Below, piece by piece: positions 37,954-46,905 of a stretch of 64,000 nt of DNA; the stretch's first letter is position 1, and each line of letters starts with the position of its first letter. The translations under genes were made by a program, and so were the position numbers. Source of the DNA: Luteitalea pratensis (lineage in GTDB: Bacteria; Acidobacteriota; Vicinamibacteria; Vicinamibacterales; Vicinamibacteraceae); contig NZ_CP015136.1 of the NCBI RefSeq assembly GCF_001618865.1, positions 903,001 through 967,000 on the forward strand, read 5' to 3'. The notes below the pieces were generated by a model. It had not been told where the DNA came from. It did not search any database and saw only the letters and a list, made by a program, of their open reading frames with translations.

Positions 37954-40900
37954 ATGCCCAGCCGCTCCTTCGATGCCCGCGCCCTTGTCCTCGCCACGGC
38001 GATTGCCGTGGCGTTGTTGTCGGTCTCCAGTCACGCGATTCGCCAGGCGCCGTCGTCCGGGGCGCTGCACCTCCAGGTGCCCGATGGCTTCACGATCGAG
38101 CGGATCGCCGGGCCGGAGTTGTTGTCGTACCCGATGTTCGGGGTGCAGGACGATCGCGGGCGCCTGTTCGTGTTCGAGTCCACCGAGCCGAACACGATGA
38201 CCACCGAGGAGATGCTCGCCAAGCCGTCGTATCACGTCCGCGTGCTCGAGGACGCGGACGGCGACGGGTCCTACGACCACAGCACGATCTACGCAGACAA
38301 GCTGCCGTTCCCGAAGGGCGGCGCCTTCGTCGACGGTAGCCTGTTCGTTTCGGCCGCGCCGCATCTGCTGCGGCTGAAGGACACCAACGACGACCTGGTG
38401 GCCGACGAGCGCGAGATCGTGCTCACGGGTTGGACGCTGAACGTGAACGGCGCGGCACTCGGCGGCCCCTTCCTGGGTCCCGACGGTTGGCTGTACCTCA
38501 CCGACGCACGCCGTGGCTTCCGGATCACGCGCAAGGAAGGCGACACCCTGGAAGGCAAGGGGGCGCGTATCTGGCGCGTGCGTCCGGATGGCTCCGGGCT
38601 GGAGTGGATTGCCGGCGGCGGCTACGACAACGCCATCGAACTGGTGTTCATGCCCTCGGGCGAGACCATCGGCACGATGACCTACTTCATCGACCCGCGC
38701 GACGGCGTCCGCGATGCGCTCATGCACTGGGTCGAAGGTGGTGTGTACCCGAAGCCGCACGACGTCATCGCCACCGACAAGCTGCCGCTTACCGGAGACT
38801 ACCTGCCGCCAATGACCACGTTGGCACGCGTGGCACCGTCGGGGCTGGTGCGGTACCGCGGCGCCGCCCTCGGTGCTGGCTTCCACGGGAACCTGTTCAG
38901 CGCCCAGTTCAACACCGGCCGGGTGATGCGCCACATCGTCACCGTGAGCGGAGCGACCTACCGTACCGAGGATCTCCCGTTCGTGACGGCAACCGCTCCG
39001 GACTCGCATCCGACCGACGTGCTCCAGGATGCCGACGGCAGCCTGATCGTGATCGAGACCGGCGGCTGGTTCATCAAGGGTTGTCCGCTGTCCCGCGTCG
39101 CCAAGCCCGACGTGGCCGGCGGCATCTATCGGATCCGGAAGACCGGCGCCCCGCCCGTGAACGACCCGCGCGGGCTGCAGATTCCCCTCGCGTCGCTGAC
39201 GCCGGCACGCGTCGGCGGACTCCTCGCCGATCCGCGGCCGGTCGTGCGCGACCGCGCGATCGAGCACCTGGTACGCGTGGGCGAACCTGCCGTCGCCGTG
39301 CTTGCGGCAGCGCGCCGGTCGGCATCGGATGTCGAGACGCGCGCCGCGACGGTATTCGCCCTGCACCGCATCGGCTCGTCGTCAGCACGCGAGGCGATCC
39401 GAGCGGCGCTTGCCGATCGCGACCCGGGCGTCCGGGTCGCGGCCGCACGGAGCGTAGGCCTGGCGCGAGATGCCGCCGCGCTCCCCGTCCTGTTACGCGC
39501 CGTCGTCACCGATGCGCCGGGCGTCAGGCGACAGGCGGCGTTCGCACTCGAACAGATTGGACAACCCGAGGCGGTGCCAGCGCTGCTGAAGGCGTCGCAG
39601 GACCCCACCGATCGCTTCGTCGAGCACGCGGTCATCCACGCGCTGAGCGCGCTGCGCGAACCGGCGCCCCTCGTCACGGCCCTGGCATCGGCCTCGCACA
39701 ACGAACGCCGCGCGGCGCTGGTGGCGCTCGACCAGATGGCAGGCAAGTCGGAGAGCCGGCCCTACCTGAAGCAGGAACACCTGCGGCCGTTCCTCGCGTC
39801 CAGCGACGACATGCTTTGGCGGACGGGCATCTGGGCGGCGTCGCACCATCCGGGCTGGTCGGACCTGATCGTGAGCGGCGTACGCTCCCGGCTCGACGCC
39901 CTGACACTCACCGAAGCCGATGCTGCGGTGGTGCGCGACGTCATGATCAGCGTGTGCAAGGACGGCGACGTGCAGGCGTTCGTGGCGGGCGGGCTGGCTG
40001 GCGCGCACGCCGCGTTGTTGTCCGACGTCATGCAGTCGTGCCCCGTCGCGAAGGTCCCGGCCGTCTGGGTCGACGCACTGCGCACCCAGCTCGCCAGCCA
40101 GGACGATGCGGTTCGCGCCCGCGCGATGCGTCTGGTGGCTGCGCGCCGCATCGAACCGCTGGCCGGTGAACTGGCGCGGCTCGCGGCCGATCCGTCGCTG
40201 TCGCCGGCGCAGCGGCTCGAGGCCATGGGCGCCCTGGTACTCGTGGTTCCCGCGTTGGACCCGCCTGTCTTCGCCTGGCTGACGGCACAGCTGGACCGTC
40301 ACGTGTCCGCACACGTGCGCCAGCAGGTCGCGGGCATACTGGCGCAGGCCTGGCTCACCGACGCGCAGCTCGTGACGCTGGCCGAGTCGCAGGTCGCCTC
40401 CGCCGATGCCTTCGTCCTGCCACGCCTCGTCACGGCGTTCGATCGCGGGACGAGCGTGCCGGTCGGGACCGCGCTGGTGAGGGCCCTGGAGCGATCCATC
40501 GATCGACTGGACGTGCTGTCCGAGCACGATCTCGCGGAGCGACTCGCGAAGTTCCCGGAGCCGGTACCGACCAGCGCGGCGCCGTTGATGATGGCGTTGC
40601 GGCAGCGGCAGAACGCGCGACTGAAGCGGCTGGAATCGATCGATGCGGGGCTCGGACGAGGCGACATCGACGCCGGACGACGCCTCTTCTTCGGCAAGGC
40701 GACGTGCGCGACCTGCCACGCGGTTGGCAAGCAGGGCGCGGCGTTCGGGCCCGATCTCAGCAACATCGGCGAGATCCGCGCGCGACACGACATCCTCGAG
40801 GCGATCCTCTACCCGAGCGCCAGTTTTGCCCGCGAGTACGAGACGTGGCGCGTACGGACGAAGACGGGCGAGAACACCGGCGTGATCAGGGAGCAGTCAC

Positions 40901-41100
40901 CGGACGCGCTCGTCATCGAGACCGGTCCCGGTGCGTCGCTGCGCCTTGCACGCAGTGCGATTGTCGCCGTGGAGCCCGTCGAGTTCTCTGCGATGCCGCC
41001 CGGGCTCGAGGCGCTGCTCACGCCGACCGACCTCGCGGATCTGATCGCCTACCTCGAAGCATTGCCCGATTCATTCGATCGCAAGAAGAAGACGCAATAA
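37954..41100 (+). CDS. Membrane-bound dehydrogenase-type propeller / HEAT repeats / cytochrome c protein
   Basis: A 1048-residue exported protein. A signal peptide is followed by a quinoprotein-like beta-propeller (about 45-420, LQVPDGFTIERIAGPELLSYP, FPKGGAFVDG), then HEAT-like repeats (about 430-850, VRVAAARSVGLARDAAALPV, VRRQAAFALEQIGQPEAVPA) and a C-terminal cytochrome c domain with CATCH heme site and a distal Met region (about 905-1040). This order is known from planctomycete and acidobacterial PVC-type dehydrogenases thought to oxidise sugars or alcohols and pass electrons to the heme. The substrate is unknown. Confidence 0.9.
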   Translation: MPSRSFDARALVLATAIAVALLSVSSHAIRQAPSSGALHLQVPDGFTIERIAGPELLSYPMFGVQDDRGRLFVFESTEPNTMTTEEMLAKPSYHVRVLEDADGDGSYDHSTIYADKLPFPKGGAFVDGSLFVSAAPHLLRLKDTNDDLVADEREIVLTGWTLNVNGAALGGPFLGPDGWLYLTDARRGFRITRKEGDTLEGKGARIWRVRPDGSGLEWIAGGGYDNAIELVFMPSGETIGTMTYFIDPRDGVRDALMHWVEGGVYPKPHDVIATDKLPLTGDYLPPMTTLARVAPSGLVRYRGAALGAGFHGNLFSAQFNTGRVMRHIVTVSGATYRTEDLPFVTATAPDSHPTDVLQDADGSLIVIETGGWFIKGCPLSRVAKPDVAGGIYRIRKTGAPPVNDPRGLQIPLASLTPARVGGLLADPRPVVRDRAIEHLVRVGEPAVAVLAAARRSASDVETRAATVFALHRIGSSSAREAIRAALADRDPGVRVAAARSVGLARDAAALPVLLRAVVTDAPGVRRQAAFALEQIGQPEAVPALLKASQDPTDRFVEHAVIHALSALREPAPLVTALASASHNERRAALVALDQMAGKSESRPYLKQEHLRPFLASSDDMLWRTGIWAASHHPGWSDLIVSGVRSRLDALTLTEADAAVVRDVMISVCKDGDVQAFVAGGLAGAHAALLSDVMQSCPVAKVPAVWVDALRTQLASQDDAVRARAMRLVAARRIEPLAGELARLAADPSLSPAQRLEAMGALVLVVPALDPPVFAWLTAQLDRHVSAHVRQQVAGILAQAWLTDAQLVTLAESQVASADAFVLPRLVTAFDRGTSVPVGTALVRALERSIDRLDVLSEHDLAERLAKFPEPVPTSAAPLMMALRQRQNARLKRLESIDAGLGRGDIDAGRRLFFGKATCATCHAVGKQGAAFGPDLSNIGEIRARHDILEAILYPSASFAREYETWRVRTKTGENTGVIREQSPDALVIETGPGASLRLARSAIVAVEPVEFSAMPPGLEALLTPTDLADLIAYLEALPDSFDRKKKTQ

Positions 41101-41124
41101 GGGCTCACGCGGAAGATCACTGAC

Positions 41125-41144
41125 CGTCGACCTAAAGGTCGACG
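41125..41144. repeat. Hairpin element between convergent genes
   Basis: CGTCGACC-TAAA-GGTCGACG, an 8-bp perfect stem, lies between the dehydrogenase and moeA stops, followed by a diverged GTCACACC flank. A bidirectional terminator role is possible. Confidence 0.7.
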
Positions 41145-41159
41145 CGTCACACCTCACCC

Positions 41160-42398
41160 TCAATACAGCGTCACGACGACGCGTCTGCCGGCCTCGATCC
41201 GCGTGACGCCCACCGGCACCTCGACGTAGCCGTCGGCATCCGACAGGCTCGTCACGTCTCCCGAGCCCTTGAACACCGGCACCGCGCGATCGCCGTCGAG
41301 GCGCACCGGGTGGAACTGCAGCCGATCGACGGGTGACGTCAGGGCACGCGCGAGCGCTGCATCCCGCGTGACCGGCACGAGCGCCGGCAGGCCGGCGAGG
41401 CGGCGGACCAGCGGACGCAGCAGGACGTACGCGTTCGACAGGCATGACGTCGGATTGCCGGGCATGGCGAGCACGAGCTGCGAGCCGATGCGTGCCAATG
41501 CCGTCGGTTTGCCGGGCTTGACGGCGATGCCGTGGAACAGCATCTCGCCGCGCTCGGCCAGGATGTCGCTGCCGAAGTCCTGCTCGCCAACCGAACTGCC
41601 GCCCGAACACACGATCAGGTCCGCGTGCGTCGCGGCGTCGAAGGCATTGCGCCAGTGGTCGAGTGTGTCGCGCACGACCGGCAGCAGGCGGACGTCGGCC
41701 CCAGAGCCGGCGCACACCGCCGCCAGCATCACCCGGTTGGCGTCGTAGATCTGCCCGGGCCCGGGCGCCCCGGCATCGGTGCCGGCATCGAGCAATTCGT
41801 CTCCACTCGAGATCAGCGCCACCACCGGCTTGCGGCGGACTACGAGACTGCATAGTCCGAAGGAGGCAGCGACGCCGAGGCGTGCCGGCGTGAGTACTTC
41901 TCCGGCACGCAGCACCACCGCGCCGGCCTGTACGTCGTTGCCACGAGGCGACACATGCTCACGCGCCATCACTGGATGGGTGAAACGCACGCGATCGCCA
42001 TCTCGGTGCGTGCGCTCGACCATCACGACAGCGTCGGCGCCTTCAGGCAACGGCGCACCCGTCGCAATGTCGACGCACGTTCCCTCACGGACGCTCACAG
42101 GCGAAAGCGCGCCGGGTCGCGCGCGTCCCGCCAGTGCCAGCCACAGCGGCGATTCGGCCGATGCGCCACCGAGGTCACTGGCACGGACGGCGTAGCCATC
42201 CATGGCCGATCGGTCGAAGCCGGGCACGTCGAACGGGGCGGGCACATCCTCGGCAAGCACCCGGGTCGAGGCCGAGGCAAACGGCACCGACTCGTGTCCC
42301 TCGACGATGCCGGCCGCGTCGAGCATCACCTGTCGCGCGTGCTCGAACGGGAGCACCGCGCCGAACGGCCGCATGCCACCGAACCCCCGTTCACTCAT
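41160..42398 (-). CDS. moeA: Molybdopterin molybdenumtransferase
   Basis: A 412-residue protein. MoeA inserts molybdate into adenylylated molybdopterin. Family marks are DVPGFDRSAMDGYAVRA, ATGAPLPEGADAVVMVE, the GGSSVGEQDF substrate loop and LPGNP-like AMPGNPTSCL. The ATG overlaps the moaB stop (ATGA), so the two are co-translated. A few cofactor-dependent oxidoreductases would need it; none is obvious in the window. Confidence 0.95.
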   Translation of the reverse strand: MSERGFGGMRPFGAVLPFEHARQVMLDAAGIVEGHESVPFASASTRVLAEDVPAPFDVPGFDRSAMDGYAVRASDLGGASAESPLWLALAGRARPGALSPVSVREGTCVDIATGAPLPEGADAVVMVERTHRDGDRVRFTHPVMAREHVSPRGNDVQAGAVVLRAGEVLTPARLGVAASFGLCSLVVRRKPVVALISSGDELLDAGTDAGAPGPGQIYDANRVMLAAVCAGSGADVRLLPVVRDTLDHWRNAFDAATHADLIVCSGGSSVGEQDFGSDILAERGEMLFHGIAVKPGKPTALARIGSQLVLAMPGNPTSCLSNAYVLLRPLVRRLAGLPALVPVTRDAALARALTSPVDRLQFHPVRLDGDRAVPVFKGSGDVTSLSDADGYVEVPVGVTRIEAGRRVVVTLY

Positions 42399-42898
42399 CG
42401 GCGCGCTTCCCTCACGAGGTGACCGATTTCCGGCAGGACCAACTTGTCCATCGCGAGGCGGACGGCGTGCTCCGACCCGGGTAGCGCAATCACCACGCGG
42501 CACTGCGAGACGCCGGCACAGGCACGACTCAACATCGCCGCGGCGCCGATCTCCTGGAAACTGAGCATCCGGAACAGCTCGCCGAAGCCGGGGATCGGCT
42601 TGTCGAGCATGGCCATGATCGCCTCGTGCGTGTTGTCGCGCTGGGCGACGCCGGTGCCACCGGTCGTCAGGATCGCATCGACCTCGTCGCGCGACCGCTG
42701 GTGCTGGATCCAGTCCTGCACCGCGCTCGGGTCGTCCTTCACGAGCCCTCGCGCCACGACTGTGTGTCCGTGGGCTTCGAGCAGCGACACGATGGCGGCG
42801 CCGCCGGTGTCGGTCTCGAGCGTGCGCGAGTCCGAGATGGTCAGGATCGCGCAACGCACGGAAGTGGGCGACGCCGCGCGATGTTCGATGTGTGACAC
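42395..42898 (-). CDS. moaB: MoaB/MogA-family molybdenum cofactor protein
   Basis: A 167-residue protein that in the family adenylylates molybdopterin ahead of MoeA. It shows CAILTISDSRTLETDTGG, ILTTGGTGVAQRDNTHEA and ALPGSEHAVRLAM. The GTG at 42898 is chosen because it directly precedes conserved sequence; the longer frame to 42973 is not protein-like. Upstream, bases 42899-43153 contain no recognised gene. Confidence 0.92.
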   Translation of the reverse strand: MSHIEHRAASPTSVRCAILTISDSRTLETDTGGAAIVSLLEAHGHTVVARGLVKDDPSAVQDWIQHQRSRDEVDAILTTGGTGVAQRDNTHEAIMAMLDKPIPGFGELFRMLSFQEIGAAAMLSRACAGVSQCRVVIALPGSEHAVRLAMDKLVLPEIGHLVREARR

Positions 42899-43153
42899 CT
42901 GATCATTATCCCGTAGGGCGCGCGGGCGGGGGAAACCGGGGTGGTGCCGTGGGTGGAGATCCAGGACGAGCACGTCGAACCGCTCGACCTGACCGACGAT
43001 CCCGATCTCTCATCGTGATCCACGGCAGCAGAGCGATGCGCGCGCATGTCATGGCTGACGGGTCGCCCAGTCGAGCCCGACAGCGGACGAATCGACCGTC
43101 ACCAAGCGCACCTGAAGAGGTGACGGGTCACGACGGGCCGTTGGTGCCAGGCG

Positions 43154-43666
43154 CTATCGCGGCTCGCTCGACGGTGGCACCAGGCCCTTGAGCCGGAAGT
43201 GCACCGCCATCTGCGCGTATTCGTGTTCGATGTGGACGACGTTGCCGTAGAGCGTGCCCAGACGGCTGCGGCTGCCGCGCGGTCCCGTGATCATCTGGGT
43301 GGCCGCCTGGTCGGTCATGCCGCCATAGGCCTTCTCGCACTCGGCCCCAGCGGCCTTGACCGCCTCGACGAGCGCTGCTTTGGTGGTCATCTCCCGCGCG
43401 CCGGCGGTCTTGCGCTCGCCGTTGAAGCCCGAGCAGGCGCCCATCGCAGAGTCTGCCGTATGAGCGATGAGGTCCTTGAAGCTCTGGCTCTCCGGCGCCG
43501 GCTTGAACGCGTAGAGTTCCTCGGGCATCTTCTCGGCCGCGGCGGCGACGTTGCCCCAGGTGCGCGTCCACGCCTGGCGGACCTCCGTGCTGAGCGGGTT
43601 GTCCTGCGCCGCAACAGGGGCCGCCGACAGCAGGGCACAAAGCGTGAATGTCGCTGATTTCGTCAT
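43154..43666 (-). CDS. Exported DinB-like protein
   Basis: A 170-residue protein with a signal peptide (KSATFTLCALLSAAPVAAQ) and a DinB/YfiT four-helix fold whose metal-type histidines are in DLIAHTADSAMG and VVHIEHEYAQMAVHFR. GGAGG precedes the ATG. Related exported DinB proteins are frequent in Acidobacteria, but their role is unknown. Confidence 0.82.
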   Translation of the reverse strand: MTKSATFTLCALLSAAPVAAQDNPLSTEVRQAWTRTWGNVAAAAEKMPEELYAFKPAPESQSFKDLIAHTADSAMGACSGFNGERKTAGAREMTTKAALVEAVKAAGAECEKAYGGMTDQAATQMITGPRGSRSRLGTLYGNVVHIEHEYAQMAVHFRLKGLVPPSSEPR

Positions 43667-44009
43667 GGATCCTCCGCGAGGTATACGCCGTAGCGGTGCA
43701 CGCCGTTGCCGGGGATGCGGGCCGGCACGATTGACGGTGCGACGGCTCAGCTCTTGGCGCGCGCCAACCGCACCACCTGCAGCACCAGCACCGCGCCAAG
43801 GATGGCGGCGGCACACTGCAGGCCCGCGCCGTCCGTTGACGCGACCCGCCGGTCCGCGCTACCGCTGGCGCTTTCGGTATGGCTCGCTGTTGCCCAACTC
43901 GCTGGACCTGGAGAACGGCGAGCGGCAGCACTCGTCCAACGCCAGAACGGGGGATGTCAGTCCGACTCGCCTAAACCTGGAACGGCCCCTCGTTGGGCTT
44001 CTTTCGATC
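43667..44009. other. Intergenic stretch with possible membrane-tail fragment
   Basis: No complete gene is seen. On the minus strand, 43748-43890 encodes a C-terminus of the form ADRRVAS...AAAILGAVLVLQVVRLARAKS-stop, that is a hydrophobic helix and a basic tail, but no start codon or upstream domain is visible. It may be the remnant of a membrane-anchored protein. Confidence 0.4.
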
Positions 44010-46685
44010 TCAGAAGAAGCGGAAGTAGGCGGTCGCGTCGCTGGCTGCCGGCAGTCTCACCGTCAGTCGTCGGCATGTGCCGGCCCACGTCGGGTCGGTC
44101 TGCCAGTTGACGTGATACGCGTTGCCGTCCTGCCCGAGACCCGTTGACCCGGGCGAGTCGAGTGCCACCGGCGCCTCGCCCGTCGGCTCGAGCGTCGAGC
44201 AACTCACCGGCTGCGAATCGAGATCGGCAAGCGTGACGACCGAGGTAGCTTCGACCGTGAACTTCACGGGCACCACGGAGCCGGCATTGACGGCGTTGAC
44301 GCCCGGCGCTGCCTCGATGGGCGACGTGAATCCACCGAAGGTCGCCGCCGTGCAATTGGCCGGCAGGTCGAACGCTTCGACGCCGTCGGTCCGGTCGTTC
44401 GAGCTGCCCTGGCTCGCGCTGGCGCCGAGGCCACGCCTGGCGAACGCGCGCCAGATCTCGCACTGGTTCGCGCCACCGGTCAACGCCACGTCGGCCTGGA
44501 GGATCCCAGTGCGGCCGTCGACGAAACCCGGTCGGCACACCTGGAACTTCAGGCCGTCCATCACCAACTGCAGCGCCCGGTTGTTCCCCCCGGTATTCCA
44601 GCTGTCGTAGATGTCGGCGTTGTAGCCATATCGGTCGACGAGGTTCCAATACATCTCCCACAGCATCGTGTTCCAGACGTACCCGATGCCGTGCGGCTGG
44701 CTGATGTTCACAGTGTCGGCCACCGACGCATACGTCGACGGGTTGACGGTCATGTCCGTCGTGTACTGCGTGGGCCTGATGCCGAGGCCATCAGCGGGCT
44801 CGAAGTTCACGTAGGTGCCGACACCGCGTGGTGTCGTGCCCGTGTCCGACGGATGCGTGGTGAGAGTGAGCGCGAACCAGTCGCTCCAGCCCTCGCCCAT
44901 CTGTTCCGCGTTGCCCAGGCACGCCACCGTGGCTGGGCCGCCGGTGAGCCGGTTGGAGATGCCGTGACCATACTCGTGCGCGATGACGCCGGCGTCGAGA
45001 TCGGAGTCGCGGTCGGGGACGCCGCCGGTGCCGTCGGCGATGGTGGCCGTCAGTGGGACGTTGGCCTTGAACAGGGTGCCGTCGTCCAGGCTGACCATGA
45101 CCGACGGGATCGAGATCGTCGGGTCGGCGCCGCCCATGGCGATGGGCGATCCCACGATGTTGTTGGCCACGATGACGGCGCGAGCTCCGGAATCCTGGGC
45201 CTTCTTGACCTTTGCGACGAAGGTGCAGGAGCCGCGCTCGGTCAGCGCGATCTTGCCGGCAGGGCTTGCGAGGTAGGGATCCAACGGCTGGCCGGCCTGG
45301 TATGCGGGGTCGCAGCCGCGGCCGATGTAGACGACCTCGCCCGCGATCGGTCCTGTCGTCACCAGGCTCTCTCCGAACCCGGCCATCGGACCATAGTAGG
45401 TGCCGGCGGCTGCGGCTGGGGCCGTCACGGTGATTGGGTTTGGCGCCGACGAGCGCCACTCGAACATCTGCATCCGCGGCCGGGCACCATCGACATTCGT
45501 GCCGAAATTCGCGTTGTTGCGACCACTGCCATCCTGAGCCTCCGCGCGCACGTCGTCGTTGCCCAGCCCGCCCTTGCCGTAGTTGTTCACCTGGAAGTTG
45601 CCAGCCGCTTCGTTGAACCCGTACCGGTAGGTCACGTCGTGAACGATGTTGTTCCAGTAGAACAAGTTCGTCACGATTGCGGGCTGCGAGTCGAGTGGCC
45701 TGGCCAACAGGTCGAGATTGAAGTCGAAGAGAAGGCCCGGGCCTCCGTCTGGATCGGAACCTGGGTCGGCGGTGTTGTTGGCGTCGCGATCGGCGTAGGC
45801 GTGCACGTTGTTACCGCGCGTCCGGGTGAACTCCGGCCCGGCGACCCCATTGGTGTCGTGCCACCCGAAAGGCGAGCTCGCCGGATCGGCCGCGTTGGTC
45901 ACGAGACTGCGGTCGCCGTCGTTCGGGCTCTCGAACGGCAATGGGAACACGCGGTATGCCGCGCCATCGGTGGCCGCGAACGTGGGGAGCGCCGCCGGTG
46001 AGTCGGCCGGCCGCGCGATGGCGGCGGCAATGGCGTGCGCCGAGTCGTGCACGATGAGATCGTGTTGACCCAGCGAGGCACCGGTTTCGGCGTCCACGAA
46101 GGCCTGCCACCAGTGCGCTCCGCCGACCTCCTCGATCTCCACCATCCAGCCGAGCCGCACCGCGCCCTCCAGGGGCACCCACACGAGCCTGGCCTCGATC
46201 GGCTTGAGGCTGATGCCGCCATCCGAGAGCGTCACGGCCTCGGAGGGGCCGCCCTTGTGCTGGAGGACCTCGAAGGCACGCGTCGGCTTGAGTCTGACGT
46301 GCCCGGCAGCAGCGGCCACCGCGTCGAGTGCGGCCTTCTTCGCGTTCTGCCCGCCGGCCTGTGAGGCGATGTTCGTCACGAACCGACTCTGGGCACTGAC
46401 AACCGCGCTGTTGGCATCGACGGCCACATTGAGGATGCCTGACCACACCTCGATGCCCCGGTAGCGCTGCTGCAGGTACACGTGGGTGACGCGGTTGTGG
46501 TCGCTTCGGACGACGCTGCTGACGACGACGTCGCCCACGTCGGAGCCGGTGAGACCGAGCGTCTGTCTGCTGCCCCGTATGTAGTCGAGGGCGGCGGCTG
46601 CGGCGGCATCCTGCGCCACGGCGGGTGCAGCGGCGACACTGGCGACGAGCAGACCGGCGACGACGACGAACGTCCTTGGGACCAT
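44010..46685 (-). CDS. Exported M36 fungalysin-type metallopeptidase with PA and PxKF-like domains
   Basis: An 891-residue protein. A signal peptide (VPRTFVVVAGLLVASVAAAPAVAQ) and propeptide are followed by the M36 catalytic domain with VIAHEYGHGISNRLTGGP (HExxH zinc site) and a protease-associated (PA) insert near the middle (LTERGSCTFVAKVKKAQDSG). The C-terminal 110 residues form a PxKF-type beta domain (AGSVVPVKFTVEA). GGAGG precedes the ATG. Such enzymes degrade external proteins. It is divergently placed relative to nothing obvious; bases 46686-46905 hold hairpins only. Confidence 0.92.
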   Translation of the reverse strand: MVPRTFVVVAGLLVASVAAAPAVAQDAAAAAALDYIRGSRQTLGLTGSDVGDVVVSSVVRSDHNRVTHVYLQQRYRGIEVWSGILNVAVDANSAVVSAQSRFVTNIASQAGGQNAKKAALDAVAAAAGHVRLKPTRAFEVLQHKGGPSEAVTLSDGGISLKPIEARLVWVPLEGAVRLGWMVEIEEVGGAHWWQAFVDAETGASLGQHDLIVHDSAHAIAAAIARPADSPAALPTFAATDGAAYRVFPLPFESPNDGDRSLVTNAADPASSPFGWHDTNGVAGPEFTRTRGNNVHAYADRDANNTADPGSDPDGGPGLLFDFNLDLLARPLDSQPAIVTNLFYWNNIVHDVTYRYGFNEAAGNFQVNNYGKGGLGNDDVRAEAQDGSGRNNANFGTNVDGARPRMQMFEWRSSAPNPITVTAPAAAAGTYYGPMAGFGESLVTTGPIAGEVVYIGRGCDPAYQAGQPLDPYLASPAGKIALTERGSCTFVAKVKKAQDSGARAVIVANNIVGSPIAMGGADPTISIPSVMVSLDDGTLFKANVPLTATIADGTGGVPDRDSDLDAGVIAHEYGHGISNRLTGGPATVACLGNAEQMGEGWSDWFALTLTTHPSDTGTTPRGVGTYVNFEPADGLGIRPTQYTTDMTVNPSTYASVADTVNISQPHGIGYVWNTMLWEMYWNLVDRYGYNADIYDSWNTGGNNRALQLVMDGLKFQVCRPGFVDGRTGILQADVALTGGANQCEIWRAFARRGLGASASQGSSNDRTDGVEAFDLPANCTAATFGGFTSPIEAAPGVNAVNAGSVVPVKFTVEATSVVTLADLDSQPVSCSTLEPTGEAPVALDSPGSTGLGQDGNAYHVNWQTDPTWAGTCRRLTVRLPAASDATAYFRFF

Positions 46686-46835
46686 GGGGCCTCCGTGCGA
46701 CAGCCCGAGACGGCTGTCGGGCGCGACACCTCGAAGTGATTTGTCACGGCTGATTACCACGGCAGGCGCGACCGTTCAAGGACAATCGCCGCCGTCAGGC
46801 CGAGCCCGCGCTGCAGACCGTCATCTCTCAGGTAG

Positions 46836-46885
46836 GGGCGCCACTCCGAGGCGCCCGCGTCCGGCCCGCGCGGAGCGGGCTCTAC
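46836..46885. repeat. Two hairpin elements in opposite orientation
   Basis: GGTAGG followed by GGGCGCCAC-TCC-GAGGCGCCC (46836-46856, nearly the sequence at 14133-14153), then a second short stem CCCGC-GCGGA-GCGGG (about 46867-46882) followed by CTCTACC, that is a reverse-oriented flank. It lies between two minus-strand genes and could end the GH116 transcript. Confidence 0.7.
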
Positions 46886-46905
46886 CATCGAGCCGCGCTC
46901 ATTGG

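Noticed and set aside
42899-43153. Short plus-strand frame ending VEPLDLTDDPDLSS-like before a stop
   Set aside because: It is only about 25 codons with no start, ribosome site or recognisable domain.
43128-43931. Long minus-strand frame overlapping the DinB-like gene
   Set aside because: It is out of frame with the conserved DinB protein and has shadow-type composition.
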